From assembly GCA_030652035.1 (NCBI GenBank), contig JAUSBJ010000022.1, forward strand, positions 1 through 47,113: a stretch of DNA of 47,113 nt, read 5' to 3'. Below the pieces are notes generated by a model. The model had not been told where the DNA came from. It saw only the letters and a program-made list of their open reading frames with translations, and made no database searches. The stretch comes from Sulfurimicrobium sp. (GTDB lineage: Bacteria > Pseudomonadota > Gammaproteobacteria > Burkholderiales > Sulfuricellaceae). How positions within the stretch are numbered: the first letter of the stretch is position 1; the number at the start of each line of letters is the position of its first letter. Shown here piece by piece: positions 34,124 to 42,840 of this stretch. The translations under genes were made by a program, and so were the position numbers.

Positions 34124-34876
34124 CTACAAAATATATCCTTGCAGCTTGGTCTCGATTATGCGCGGATTCTCACCATTGGCGATTGAACCCAGACCCTCGA
34201 TCAACATTTCACGCATCGTAACCTGGTGGCCGATCAGTGCCTTGAGCTTGTTGGCGACGGGCAGGAAAAACAAATTGGCCGAACCCACACCGTAGATGGT
34301 GGCGACGAACGCCACAGCGATACCTCCGCCCAGTTTGGAGGGATCAGAGAGATTCTCCATGACATGAATCAGTCCCATCACCGCGCCCAGAATGCCAATG
34401 GTGGGGGCGTATCCCCCGGCCGATTCCCACACCTTGGCGGCCTGGCGCTGGTGTTCCTCATAGGTATTGATTTCCACTTCCAGGGCCTCGCGGATTTTAT
34501 CCGGTTCAGCGCCGTCCACCAGCATCTGCAGGCCTTTGCGCTTGAAGGGGTCGGATATGCCGTCAATCATCGGCTCCAGCGCCAATAAACCGCCTTTACG
34601 CGCAATCTGGCTCCAGCCGAGGACTTCCTCTATCAATCGTGCGGGGTGTGCCTGAGGCGGCAAAAATACCCACTTGAGCAGTCTCATTCCGTTCAGAAAT
34701 ACAGGCAACGAACTTTGCAACATGACCGCACCCATGGTACCGCCAATCACGATAAAAAATGCCGTGACCTGGATCAGAGAGCCGATATGCCCCCCTTCCA
34801 GAATCTGTCCGCCTACGATGGCAGCCACTGCCAACAGAAGACCGGCAATACTGATCAGATCCACGCCGCCTCGCAT
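34124..34876 (-). CDS. motC: Flagellar stator protein MotC (MotA family)
   Basis: This is a 250-residue membrane protein with four helices: two near the N-terminus (LISIAGLLLAVAAIVGGQIL, VTAFFIVIGGTMGAVML) and two after a large cytosolic loop (GGYAPTIGILGAVMGLIHVM, GIAVAFVATIYGVGSANLFFLPVANKLK). The loop carries the charged residues that contact the rotor. The ATG at 34876 overlaps the fliA stop (TGATG); the TTG five codons earlier is less likely. Confidence 0.93.
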   Translation of the reverse strand: MRGGVDLISIAGLLLAVAAIVGGQILEGGHIGSLIQVTAFFIVIGGTMGAVMLQSSLPVFLNGMRLLKWVFLPPQAHPARLIEEVLGWSQIARKGGLLALEPMIDGISDPFKRKGLQMLVDGAEPDKIREALEVEINTYEEHQRQAAKVWESAGGYAPTIGILGAVMGLIHVMENLSDPSKLGGGIAVAFVATIYGVGSANLFFLPVANKLKALIGHQVTMREMLIEGLGSIANGENPRIIETKLQGYIL

Positions 34877-35598
34877 CAGCGGTTCAACCAATCCTTGAGC
34901 CGGCTGCGCAGACGCGCCACTGCCTGGCTATGGAGCTGACTGACGCGGGATTCGGTCACACCGAGCACTGCACCGATTTCCTTCAAGTTCAACTCCTCTT
35001 CGTAATACAAGCTCATCATCAATTTTTCACGCTCCGGCAGAAGCTTGATCGCCTCGATCAACGCTGCACGAAACCCGCCATCCTCGATTTGCGCCAGAGG
35101 GTCTGGCCTAGCATCAGTCACATGATGCTCGAAGAAATCACTCTCGCCCTCGGACTGAAAATCCTCATAATGCACCAGTTGGTGCCCGCGCGCATCCAGC
35201 AGCATCTGCTGATATTCCTCAAGCGGCACTTGGAGTTCTCTGGCCAGTTCCTGTTCACCCGGAGATCGTCCCATCCGCTGCTCCAGCTTGCTCACAGCAG
35301 CTTCGATCGTGCGCATATTCTTGCGTGCTGAACGCGGCGCCCAGTCAGCCTCGCGCAATTCATCCAGCATGGCCCCACGAATACGCTGGCTTGCATAAGT
35401 TTCAAACTGCGCGCCCTGAGTTGGATCGTAGTGACTAATCGCATCCAGCAGGCCAATCAGTCCAGCCTGGATCAGATCGTCCACCTGCACACTGGGCGGC
35501 AGTTTTGCCGCCAGGTGGTGTGCGATGCGCTTGACCAGCGGCGCATACTGCACCACGTACTGTTCGTTGCTCTGCAACTTACCGTCTGCCTGATACAT
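34876..35598 (-). CDS. fliA: Flagellar sigma factor FliA (sigma-28)
   Basis: This is a 240-residue alternative sigma factor. Region 2 includes YAPLVKRIAHHLAAKLPPSVQVDDLIQAGLIGLLDAI and FETYASQRIRGAMLDELREADW. Region 4 ends with LPEREKLMMSLYYEEELNLKEIGAVLGVTESRVSQLHSQA. It directs RNA polymerase to late flagellar genes; good target sites are seen upstream of flgK and flgM. The ATG at 35598 aligns with known FliA starts. A TTG at 35610 overlapping the fleN stop is the alternative. Confidence 0.96.
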   Translation of the reverse strand: MYQADGKLQSNEQYVVQYAPLVKRIAHHLAAKLPPSVQVDDLIQAGLIGLLDAISHYDPTQGAQFETYASQRIRGAMLDELREADWAPRSARKNMRTIEAAVSKLEQRMGRSPGEQELARELQVPLEEYQQMLLDARGHQLVHYEDFQSEGESDFFEHHVTDARPDPLAQIEDGGFRAALIEAIKLLPEREKLMMSLYYEEELNLKEIGAVLGVTESRVSQLHSQAVARLRSRLKDWLNR

Positions 35599-35606
35599 AT
35601 TGCCGC

Positions 35607-36491
35607 TCAAAGCCGACCCGGCAAGCCTGGCTCGCCTGCGGCGGCACGGCTAGTCTGGATCAGGCGCTGCATGAAAGCGCCCAACTGCCCATCCTCTCCA
35701 CCTGGAGGCGGCCACTGATCCACTTCTTCCGCCAGATCGCGAAATGTCTGGGCCGCCACAGTAGCTGGAAAAGCGTCCACGACAGCACGCCCAAGTTGAG
35801 TAGCACGACGCAATTTATCGTCGCGCGGCACGCATCCCATGTAATCCAGCGTCACCTTAAGGAAGCGGCTTGCCACAGAAGCCACATTTCTGAACACTGC
35901 CTCTCCCTCCTCAGGGCTGGCCACCCGGTTCACAATAATATGAAAACTGCGCCTTGCAAAACCCTGGTTAAGCACCTTGATCAGGGCATAGGCATCGGTC
36001 ATCGAAGCCGCCTGTGGATCCACAACCAACACCAGTTCCTGCGCCGCCAGACTCAGCGGCAGAACATGGCTTGCCACACCCGCCACCGCATCGACCAGTA
36101 CCACATCGATCGGCTGAGAAAGCTGGCCAAAAGCGCGCACCAGCGACGCTTGTTCCTCCGCACCCAGCCCGACCAGAGACTGCACGCCCTTGCCTGCGGG
36201 AACCACCAGAATACCCTCCGGTCCAGTCAACATGACCTGATCCAGGCTACGTTCGCGCCTCACGACATGGCTAAGATCGTAATAGGGAGTGAGGCCCAGC
36301 ATGCCAACCACACTATGTGCGCCCTGATGCTCATCCAGCACCATCACCTGCTTGCCGCGCTTGGCCAGTGCCGCAGCCAGATTGATCAAGGTGGTGGTTT
36401 TTCCCACGCCGCGCCTGCCGCTGGTGAGCGTCACGATGCGCACAAAATCACCGGACAGCAGCCGGCGTAAGCCTTCGGCCTGATCCTGCAT
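35607..36491 (-). CDS. flhG: Flagellar number regulator FleN/FlhG (MinD-like ATPase)
   Basis: This is a 294-residue deviant Walker-A ATPase. An N-terminal DQAEGLR motif (residues 3-9) resembles the FlhF-activating helix of FlhG. The Walker A is SGRRGVGKTTT (Lys31), followed by VMVLDEHQG and VVLVDAVAGV. Together with FlhF it sets number and position of polar flagella. The ATG at 36491, 5 bases after the flhF stop, was chosen because it begins just before DQAEGLR; the open frame extends to 36542. Confidence 0.93.
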   Translation of the reverse strand: MQDQAEGLRRLLSGDFVRIVTLTSGRRGVGKTTTLINLAAALAKRGKQVMVLDEHQGAHSVVGMLGLTPYYDLSHVVRRERSLDQVMLTGPEGILVVPAGKGVQSLVGLGAEEQASLVRAFGQLSQPIDVVLVDAVAGVASHVLPLSLAAQELVLVVDPQAASMTDAYALIKVLNQGFARRSFHIIVNRVASPEEGEAVFRNVASVASRFLKVTLDYMGCVPRDDKLRRATQLGRAVVDAFPATVAAQTFRDLAEEVDQWPPPGGEDGQLGAFMQRLIQTSRAAAGEPGLPGRL

Positions 36492-36495
36492 GACA

Positions 36496-37851
36496 TCAGC
36501 CACGCAAGGTCCCCGCGCCGGATGCACTGTCGTCGCTCGCACCGGCCATCACCAGAGGGAACTCTCCTTCTTCCAGGCTGAATGAAGCATGCGTTTCTGG
36601 CGGGCGGAATGCCCGGTCAACCAGATACGATGCATTCGCCAGATGCAGGTCTTCCGGCACGCGCTGTCCATTGGTGATGTAATGCAGTGGCAACTGGTGC
36701 CGGATAATGACATCGAGCGCACCGCCAAAGCTGATGGCCTCATCCACCTTGGTCAGAATGCAGCCATCCATTCCTGAACCTTTATAGGCACGCACCACAT
36801 CCTCCAGCGTGCTCCCTTGGGCATTTGCGCCGATCAGGAGCAAACGCTTGACGCTGCGGCCGCCGCTGGTCAGCAGGGCTACCTGCTCTTCCAGGCGACG
36901 GTCACGCTGGCTCATGCCCACGGTATCGATCAGCACCAGGTGCTTGTTCTGTAGATCGGCCAGCGTAAACTGCAAATCGGCTTCATCCTTGACCGCATAC
37001 ACCGGCACACCAAGAATCTTCCCATAAATCCGCAACTGCTCGTGAGCGCCGATCCGGTAGCTGTCGGTCGTCAGCAGCGCCAGTTTATTGGCGCCATGCT
37101 TGAGCCGGCAACGCGCAGCGAGTTTGGCCACGGTGGTGGTCTTGCCGACCCCGGTCGGACCAACCAGGGCATACACTCCGCCACGGTCAATGATGTCATC
37201 GCCTTCCTTGACCACGCGCAAATTATGGACCAGTGCGGCCTTGACCCACTTCATGCCACGCGCAAAATCACCGCCGGGCGGCAGCTTGCCCAGCAGCTGG
37301 CGTGACAGCGCGGGGCTGAACCCAACGGCCAGCATATGACGCAGCACTTCCACCTTGACCGGATCGTTGCGTTGCAGCTCACCCCACGCCAGCCCCGCCA
37401 ACTGCCCCTCCAGCATGCCGCGCAGGGAGCGGATTTCATGCATCATCTCCTGCACCACGCCATCCATCGCATTAGGTGCGGCAGGCGGTGCGGCTTGGGG
37501 TTTGTCAAACGATGTGGCGGGGGAAACCGCGTCCAGCATGGCTTCCTGTCGGATGCGCTGAAGCACGCTGATTTCTTCCCTCTTGATCGGGCGCGGCTCC
37601 TGGCTGGCCGCGCTGAAATGCGGCTCATGGATACGCTCTCGTGCTTGCGGCTTGCGTGGCTGGCTGATCACCGGTGCCGAAGCCAGCGCTGGCGTGGCGA
37701 GTGAAGCCACATCCATATTGGCCACGGCCATGATTTCGATCATGCCGTCCACAGAGCGGTTGGAAAGAATGATGGCATCCGCGCCCAGGGCGTCCCTGAC
37801 CTGGCGCAATGCCTCACGGGTATTAGCGGCGCGGAATTTTTTTACATTCAT
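36496..37851 (-). CDS. flhF: Flagellar placement GTPase FlhF
   Basis: This is a 451-residue SRP-type GTPase. The basic N-terminal part (MNVKKFRAANTREALRQVRDALGADAIILSNR) is followed by a Pro/Ala-rich linker (about 60-130), then the N and G domains. The P-loop is GPTGVGKTT (231-239), with DSYRIGAHEQL, DTVGM and KVDEA downstream. It recruits early flagellar parts to the pole. It overlaps the flhA stop by four bases. Confidence 0.96.
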   Translation of the reverse strand: MNVKKFRAANTREALRQVRDALGADAIILSNRSVDGMIEIMAVANMDVASLATPALASAPVISQPRKPQARERIHEPHFSAASQEPRPIKREEISVLQRIRQEAMLDAVSPATSFDKPQAAPPAAPNAMDGVVQEMMHEIRSLRGMLEGQLAGLAWGELQRNDPVKVEVLRHMLAVGFSPALSRQLLGKLPPGGDFARGMKWVKAALVHNLRVVKEGDDIIDRGGVYALVGPTGVGKTTTVAKLAARCRLKHGANKLALLTTDSYRIGAHEQLRIYGKILGVPVYAVKDEADLQFTLADLQNKHLVLIDTVGMSQRDRRLEEQVALLTSGGRSVKRLLLIGANAQGSTLEDVVRAYKGSGMDGCILTKVDEAISFGGALDVIIRHQLPLHYITNGQRVPEDLHLANASYLVDRAFRPPETHASFSLEEGEFPLVMAGASDDSASGAGTLRG

Positions 37852-39932
37852 GCTCTGGCACCCAGCACGGCGGTAACGCGAATATTTTTGGAATCCGGAA
37901 TTTCAGCGTGGGAAATCACTTTGAGCTGGGGCGCCACGCGACGCAGGAAGCGGGATAGCAGCGGTCGCAATGCGGCAGGCACCAACAGAACCGCGGGCAG
38001 GCCCATCTGTTCCTGCTGCTGCACCGCCAGGGTCGTCTGCTGCACCAGATTTTCCGCAAGCCCGGGCTCCAACCCCAAACCTTCTCCCATGCCCTGGGCA
38101 GCATGCATCATGATCTGTTCGAGATCGGGTTCGAGGGTCATCACCTGCAACTCTGCGGCTCCCGGGTAAATTTGCTGCATGATAGCACGCCCCAGCGCTA
38201 CGCGGACCGCAGCTGTCAGGCTGGCGGCATCCTGGGTGCGGGCGGCATGATCGGCCAAGGTATCGATAATGGTGCGCATGTCACGAATGTGCACGCCTTC
38301 ATCGAGCAGATTCTGCAGCACTTTCTGCACCACTCCCAGAGGCAACAGCTTGGGTACCAGATCTTCCACCAGTTTGGGAGACTCTTTGGCAAGGTAGTCC
38401 AGCAACTGCTGCGTCTCTTCACGCCCCAGCAGTTCGGCCGCATGAGTCTGGATGATATTGGAGAGATGGGTCGCCGCCACTGTGCTGGAGTCCACCACCG
38501 TATAACCAAAAGTCTGAGCCTGATCACGCAGATTGGCCTCGATCCATATCGCAGGCAGGCCGAAAGCCGGATCCGTGGTTTGCGTTCCCGGCAATGTGCC
38601 GAGCACGCGACCAGGATTGATCGCCAGATACATTCCGACATAGACCTCACCCAGCCCGATCTCGACGCCCTTCATGCTGATGCGGTAAGCATTGGGACGT
38701 AATTCAAGGTTATCGCGGATATGCACCGGGGGCACCAGGAAACCCATATCCTGTGCGAATTTCTTGCGGATGCCGCGAATCCGGCGCAACAATTCACCAT
38801 CTTGAGCGCGGTCCACCAAAGGAATCAGGCGATAGCCGACTTCCAGCCCGAGCGCATCCACCGGCAACACGTCGTTCCAACCCACCTCCTGCATTTCCGG
38901 TTGTTGCACGACTTCTGGCTGCAGCGCCGACGACTGTTCAGGCGCATTGGCTTTTTGCTCCAGATAATAGGCGGCACCCGCCAGAACACCAGCCAGAGTA
39001 AAAAATGCGATATGGGGCATACCTGGAATCACCCCCATCAAGCCCAGAATGGAAGCGGTAACATACAACGCCGAAGGCCGGTTGAATAGCTGGCCAATCA
39101 ACTGCTGCCCCACATCTTCATCCGTAGCCACACGGCTTACCACCATGCCGGCCGCGGTGGAAATGATCAGGGCCGGAATCTGCGCCACCAGACCATCGCC
39201 AATGGCGAGCAGGGTGTAGTTATTGGCTGCGGTGGCAAAATCGAGATTGTGCTGAAAAATGCCAACCAGAAAGCCACCGATGATGTTGACGAACAGGATC
39301 AGGATGCCTGCCACGGCATCGCCACGAACGAACTTGCTGGCACCATCCATGGAGCCGAAAAAATCCGCTTCCTGGGAAATCTCGGTACGCCGCTTGCGAG
39401 CCTCTTCCTCGCCGATCAGGCCGGCATTCAGGTCGGCATCGATGGCCATCTGCTTGCCGGGCATCGCGTCCAGAGTGAAACGCGCGCTGACCTCTGCAAT
39501 TCTTCCTGCGCCCTTGGTAATCACCACGAAATTGATGATCACCAGGATAATGAACACGATGATACCCACGGTGTAATTGCCGCCCACCAGGAAGTGCCCG
39601 AAAGCCTCGATCACCTTGCCCGCGGCATCCGGTCCGGTATGCCCTTCCATCAGTACCACGCGGGTTGAAGCCACGTTGAGGGAAAGACGCAGCAAGGTGG
39701 TCACCAGCAGCACGGTAGGAAACACCGCGAACTCCAGCGGTTTCTGGGTATACAGGCTGACCAGCATCACGATCATCGCGATGGCAATATTGAAAGTAAA
39801 CAGCAGATCGAGCAGGAACGGAGGCAACGGCAGGACCATCATCGCCAGAATCAGGATGATAAGAACCGGCCCCACCAGGCCTTTCATGCCACGGCGGTTG
39901 AGCAGGGGCGAGGCATCCACCCGTGCATTCAT
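37848..39932 (-). CDS. flhA: Flagellar type III export gate protein FlhA
   Basis: This is a 694-residue protein with about eight N-terminal membrane helices. The conserved FHIPEP-family loop contains GAGRIAEVSARFTLDAMPGKQMAIDADLNAGLI. A cytosolic C-terminal domain (about 350-690) forms the nonameric docking ring for export chaperones. Length and motifs are complete. It lies 19 bp after flhB. Confidence 0.97.
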   Translation of the reverse strand: MNARVDASPLLNRRGMKGLVGPVLIILILAMMVLPLPPFLLDLLFTFNIAIAMIVMLVSLYTQKPLEFAVFPTVLLVTTLLRLSLNVASTRVVLMEGHTGPDAAGKVIEAFGHFLVGGNYTVGIIVFIILVIINFVVITKGAGRIAEVSARFTLDAMPGKQMAIDADLNAGLIGEEEARKRRTEISQEADFFGSMDGASKFVRGDAVAGILILFVNIIGGFLVGIFQHNLDFATAANNYTLLAIGDGLVAQIPALIISTAAGMVVSRVATDEDVGQQLIGQLFNRPSALYVTASILGLMGVIPGMPHIAFFTLAGVLAGAAYYLEQKANAPEQSSALQPEVVQQPEMQEVGWNDVLPVDALGLEVGYRLIPLVDRAQDGELLRRIRGIRKKFAQDMGFLVPPVHIRDNLELRPNAYRISMKGVEIGLGEVYVGMYLAINPGRVLGTLPGTQTTDPAFGLPAIWIEANLRDQAQTFGYTVVDSSTVAATHLSNIIQTHAAELLGREETQQLLDYLAKESPKLVEDLVPKLLPLGVVQKVLQNLLDEGVHIRDMRTIIDTLADHAARTQDAASLTAAVRVALGRAIMQQIYPGAAELQVMTLEPDLEQIMMHAAQGMGEGLGLEPGLAENLVQQTTLAVQQQEQMGLPAVLLVPAALRPLLSRFLRRVAPQLKVISHAEIPDSKNIRVTAVLGARA

Positions 39933-39951
39933 TTAGGCACCTCTGATTGAA

Positions 39952-41094
39952 TCAAACTGCTTCCCTTACAAAATCCAGTTCCGGCGGCACCGGTAGCTCA
40001 CTCGGCGCCTCCGGTTGCGTACCGCCATATGTTCGATAGCGGCGCAACTGGTACACGTAAGCCAGCACTTCCGCCACCGCAGTATACAGCTTGGCCGGGA
40101 TTTCCTGCCCCAGTTCTGCATGCCGGTAGAGCGCGCGGGCCAGCGGCGGCGACTCCAGAATCGGCACCCGGTTTTCTTCGCCCAACTCGCGGATGCGTTG
40201 CGCCAGCAGCGCTGCGCCCTTGGCCACCACCTGCGGCGCGCCCATCTTGCCTTCCTGATAGCTCAAGGCTACAGCGTAGTGGGTTGGGTTGGTGACGATC
40301 ACGTCGGCCTTGGGCACCTCCGTCATCATGCGGCGCCGCGCCGCTTCACGCTGGAGCTGACGAATGCGCGCCTTGACCTGTGGGTCGCCCTCGGTTTCCT
40401 TGTTTTCCTGCCGCACCTCTTCCTTGCTCATTTTGAGCTGGCGGCTGTGATTCCACAGCTGGAAAGGGATATCGATGGCGACAATCAGCAGCATGGATCC
40501 CGACACTGCCATAAAAGTAAACCCCACCATGCGGGCAAGGTGGGGAAGGCCAACTTCAAGTGGTTCTGACACTAGTGATACAACGCCATCCACATCCTCC
40601 CACACCACCCACAAGGCAATGCCGCCAATCAGCGCAGACTTGGCCACCGCTTTGAGCATTTCGACCAGACCTGACCATGAAACAATGCGGGTAAGTCCTT
40701 TCAGGGGATTGAGACGGGAAAAATTCGGCTCCAGAGCTTGCGCCGATAGCAGCCAACCGGAAATCACCACGGAAGAAGCCACTGTGACAACCATCATTAG
40801 ACCCAGAAAAGGCAAAATAGCCAGCAGGATATCCAGAGAATGCAGATGCAACTGCAGGAGCATCTGATCGGGGTTGAAAATCACATTCCGATCCAGCGTT
40901 AAACTGTTGCGCATCAGAGCGCGCAGATGTTCCATCAGACTGTCGCCCATGGCGATCAAGCCGCCGCCCGCAGCGAGCAGAAGGGCGACCGTGGTCAATT
41001 CGCGCGAATGCGCTACCTGCCCCTTTTCCCTTGCCTGCTCTATTCGCCGCGGCGTCGCAGGTTCAGTACGTTCCAGATCGCTGTCTTCAGCCAT
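39952..41094 (-). CDS. flhB: Flagellar export switch protein FlhB
   Basis: This is a 380-residue membrane protein. Four hydrophobic segments lie between about residues 35 and 210. The autocleavage site NPTH is intact (Asn269-Pro270), within VIVTNPTHYAVALSY. Cleavage switches export from rod/hook to filament substrates. A small hairpin just before the start includes the presumed ribosome-binding site. It is the first gene of the flhB-flhA-flhF-flhG-fliA-motC-motD run. Confidence 0.96.
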   Translation of the reverse strand: MAEDSDLERTEPATPRRIEQAREKGQVAHSRELTTVALLLAAGGGLIAMGDSLMEHLRALMRNSLTLDRNVIFNPDQMLLQLHLHSLDILLAILPFLGLMMVVTVASSVVISGWLLSAQALEPNFSRLNPLKGLTRIVSWSGLVEMLKAVAKSALIGGIALWVVWEDVDGVVSLVSEPLEVGLPHLARMVGFTFMAVSGSMLLIVAIDIPFQLWNHSRQLKMSKEEVRQENKETEGDPQVKARIRQLQREAARRRMMTEVPKADVIVTNPTHYAVALSYQEGKMGAPQVVAKGAALLAQRIRELGEENRVPILESPPLARALYRHAELGQEIPAKLYTAVAEVLAYVYQLRRYRTYGGTQPEAPSELPVPPELDFVREAV

Positions 41095-41098
41095 TTCA

Positions 41099-41115
41099 AC
41101 CCTCTTTGAGAGGGC
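41099..41115 (-). promoter_or_regulatory. Hairpin overlapping the flhB ribosome-binding site
   Basis: On the minus strand CCCTCT-CAA-AGAGGG forms a 6-bp stem directly before the flhB ATG (41094). The AGAGGG arm is the only Shine-Dalgarno-like sequence there, so folding would hide it. The stem is short and its effect uncertain. Confidence 0.3.
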
Positions 41116-41196
41116 AGTTTAACATGGCACGAAGCCGGCAAAAAGGCGCCTTCAACCCGGATTATCCATACATGGATGGAGACTTGATTGACTTAT

Positions 41197-42327
41197 TCAG
41201 ACACGGGCGTTTTCCCTGAAATATTCCTGAATACGCTCAATTGCTTCAGACTGCTCAATTAGCGCATCGACGCAATCCCGATCGAAGGTCGTTCCCGCCA
41301 TTTCCAGCAGATAATCGAACGCATCCTGATTGCTCCAGGGCTCCTTGTAGGGACGACGGCTGGTGAGGGCGTCAAACACGTCAGCCACCGCGACAATGCG
41401 GGCTTCAATCGGAATTTCATGCTCTTTCAGCCCATCGGGATAACCACTGCCATTGACCGCCTCGTGGTGAGATTGCGCGATATTGCGCAGGATATCCACA
41501 TGCGCCATATTCCCCAAACCGAAGTTGTTCAGAATATCGTCGATAATTTCGCGCCCCTTGGTGGTGTGCTTTTTCATCGCCTCGTACTGTTCCGGGTCCA
41601 GTTTTCCCGGCTTGAGCAGGATGCTGTCCGCCACGCTGATTTTGCCGATATCGTGCAGCGGAGAAAACAGGAAAATATGCTCGATCAACTCGTCGTTGAG
41701 CTGATATTTATCCGCCACATGATTCGCGATCAGGCGCGAATAATTGGCCATGCGGTCAAGGTGGACGCCGGTCTCGAAATCCCGGTGATGAACGATATCA
41801 TTTGCCGTTTTGACAGAAGCCAGCAAGGTTTGAATATTGGCAATTTCGCTGATCACGGTAAGCGAAAGCAGATGGCCGAAGAGATCCAGGTAGTGGAGCG
41901 CCGGTTCGGTAAAAACGTCCTTGCGGTAGGAGTTAAAAAAAATGAATCCGAAAAAACTGCCGCTCGAGTACATCGGCATGGTGTAGCTTGAGCCAAAGCC
42001 GCTGACCTGGATACGCTGGGTATGGAGACTTGATCCGGCATTGAAAATATCCAGGTCGTTGACCACCCTGGGCCGTCCTTTTTTGAGAATTTCAAGCAGG
42101 GATGGGGCGCCGCTGAGACTGCTTTCATAGCGCACCAGGGTCGGCTCGTTGTTGGTGTTGCTGTAAATGAAGGTTTTCAGCGTATCCGACTTCTCCTCAT
42201 GCAAGGCGATTGCAATCCGGTCGATGAAGTCGAATTTATTGCGCAGGAAAGTGTGCAGAAAGCTCAATTTCTCGGAAATGGGAATATTCCGGTTGAGTGC
42301 ATCCAGAGCATCTTGGTGATCGAACAT
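41197..42327 (-). CDS. HD-GYP domain protein (c-di-GMP phosphodiesterase family) with GAF-like sensor
   Basis: This is a 376-residue cytosolic protein. Residues about 10-170 look like a GAF-type sensor (FLRNKFDFIDRIAIALHEEK, SSYTMPMYSSGSFFGFIFFNSYRKD). The C-terminal HD-GYP domain (about 175-370) has HLDRMANYSRL, the metal motif PLHDIGKISVAD, HHEAVNGSGYPDG (the GYP motif) and VADVFDALTSRRPYK. All key residues for c-di-GMP hydrolysis appear present. The ATG at 42327 was chosen because the upstream extension is Arg-rich and unlike any domain. It lies 44 bp downstream of iscX on the same strand and may be read from the isc operon. Confidence 0.87.
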   Translation of the reverse strand: MFDHQDALDALNRNIPISEKLSFLHTFLRNKFDFIDRIAIALHEEKSDTLKTFIYSNTNNEPTLVRYESSLSGAPSLLEILKKGRPRVVNDLDIFNAGSSLHTQRIQVSGFGSSYTMPMYSSGSFFGFIFFNSYRKDVFTEPALHYLDLFGHLLSLTVISEIANIQTLLASVKTANDIVHHRDFETGVHLDRMANYSRLIANHVADKYQLNDELIEHIFLFSPLHDIGKISVADSILLKPGKLDPEQYEAMKKHTTKGREIIDDILNNFGLGNMAHVDILRNIAQSHHEAVNGSGYPDGLKEHEIPIEARIVAVADVFDALTSRRPYKEPWSNQDAFDYLLEMAGTTFDRDCVDALIEQSEAIERIQEYFRENARV

Positions 42328-42371
42328 GGCGCCTCGGCGATTTGGCCTTGATGCGCGCAATCATAGTTATT

Positions 42372-42566
42372 TCAACTGGCTTCGTCCATCCACGCCATCT
42401 GGATGGCTTCGAGAATTTTCTCGTTGGAGCGGTTCGGATCGTCGCTGAAACCTTCCAGCTCCGTCACCCACTTGTGCAGGTCGGTGAAGCGCACGTACTG
42501 GGGGTCGGTGTCGGGCTGGCTGTCATACAGCGCCTCGGCGATCTGGTGCACATCGGTCCAAAGCAT
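42372..42566 (-). CDS. iscX: Fe-S cluster assembly protein IscX
   Basis: This is a 64-residue acidic protein with the IscX signature: [32 protein letters not shown] and [18 protein letters not shown]. It binds IscS and is thought to tune cluster assembly or iron supply. The ATG at 42566 sits immediately next to a 269-bp inverted-repeat element. Its ribosome-binding site (AGAGGCT) lies within the terminal repeat of that element. It is the last isc gene. Confidence 0.95.
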   Translation of the reverse strand: MLWTDVHQIAEALYDSQPDTDPQYVRFTDLHKWVTELEGFSDDPNRSNEKILEAIQMAWMDEAS

Positions 42567-42567
42567 T

Positions 42568-42840
42568 TTAGAGCCTCTTTCAGTGGGTTTCATACCCCGC
42601 GTTGTGGCCAGAAAGTGATGGCTGCTAGGCGCGGGGCGCGGCCAATGGTCGTTCCATTGGCAAGCCTCGCAACAACGCAGACACACTTTCTGGCCACAAC
42701 CCGGAGGGCGATAACCATTTGGGGCTCATTGCGGTGTCGCAAGCCGCTTGCAGTGAATGCACTGCGGCGCGTCTTGCTCCTAGCACTGAACCCCAAATGG
42801 TTATCGCGCGGGGTATGAAACCCGCTGAAAGAGGCTCTTA
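42568..42840. repeat. Cloverleaf-type inverted-repeat element between fdx and iscX (MITE-like)
   Basis: The outer inverted repeats are 42570-42601 and 42807-42838 (32 bases, 31 pair). Inside are two long hairpins. Arm 1 pairs 42601-42617 with 42684-42700 (17 bp, perfect) and has an inner stem GCCAATGG/CCATTGGC at 42641-42648 and 42654-42661. Arm 2 pairs 42708-42728 with 42787-42807 (20 of 21) and has an inner stem GCAGTG/CACTGC at 42750-42755 and 42760-42765. TTA occurs directly on both sides (42568-42570, 42838-42840) and may be a target duplication; the right copy is the fdx stop codon. No coding frame in it looks real. It resembles a non-autonomous mobile element, but no transposase is present. 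Confidence 0.85.

Noticed and set aside
41125..41140. TGGCACG-like sigma-54 match on the plus strand near flhB
   Set aside because: It points away from flhB into the antisense of the HD-GYP gene, and the -12 half has two mismatches (CGGC for TTGC).
42590..42796. Small open frame inside the cloverleaf element
   Set aside because: It is a by-product of the inverted repeats, has no ribosome-binding site and no protein-like composition.
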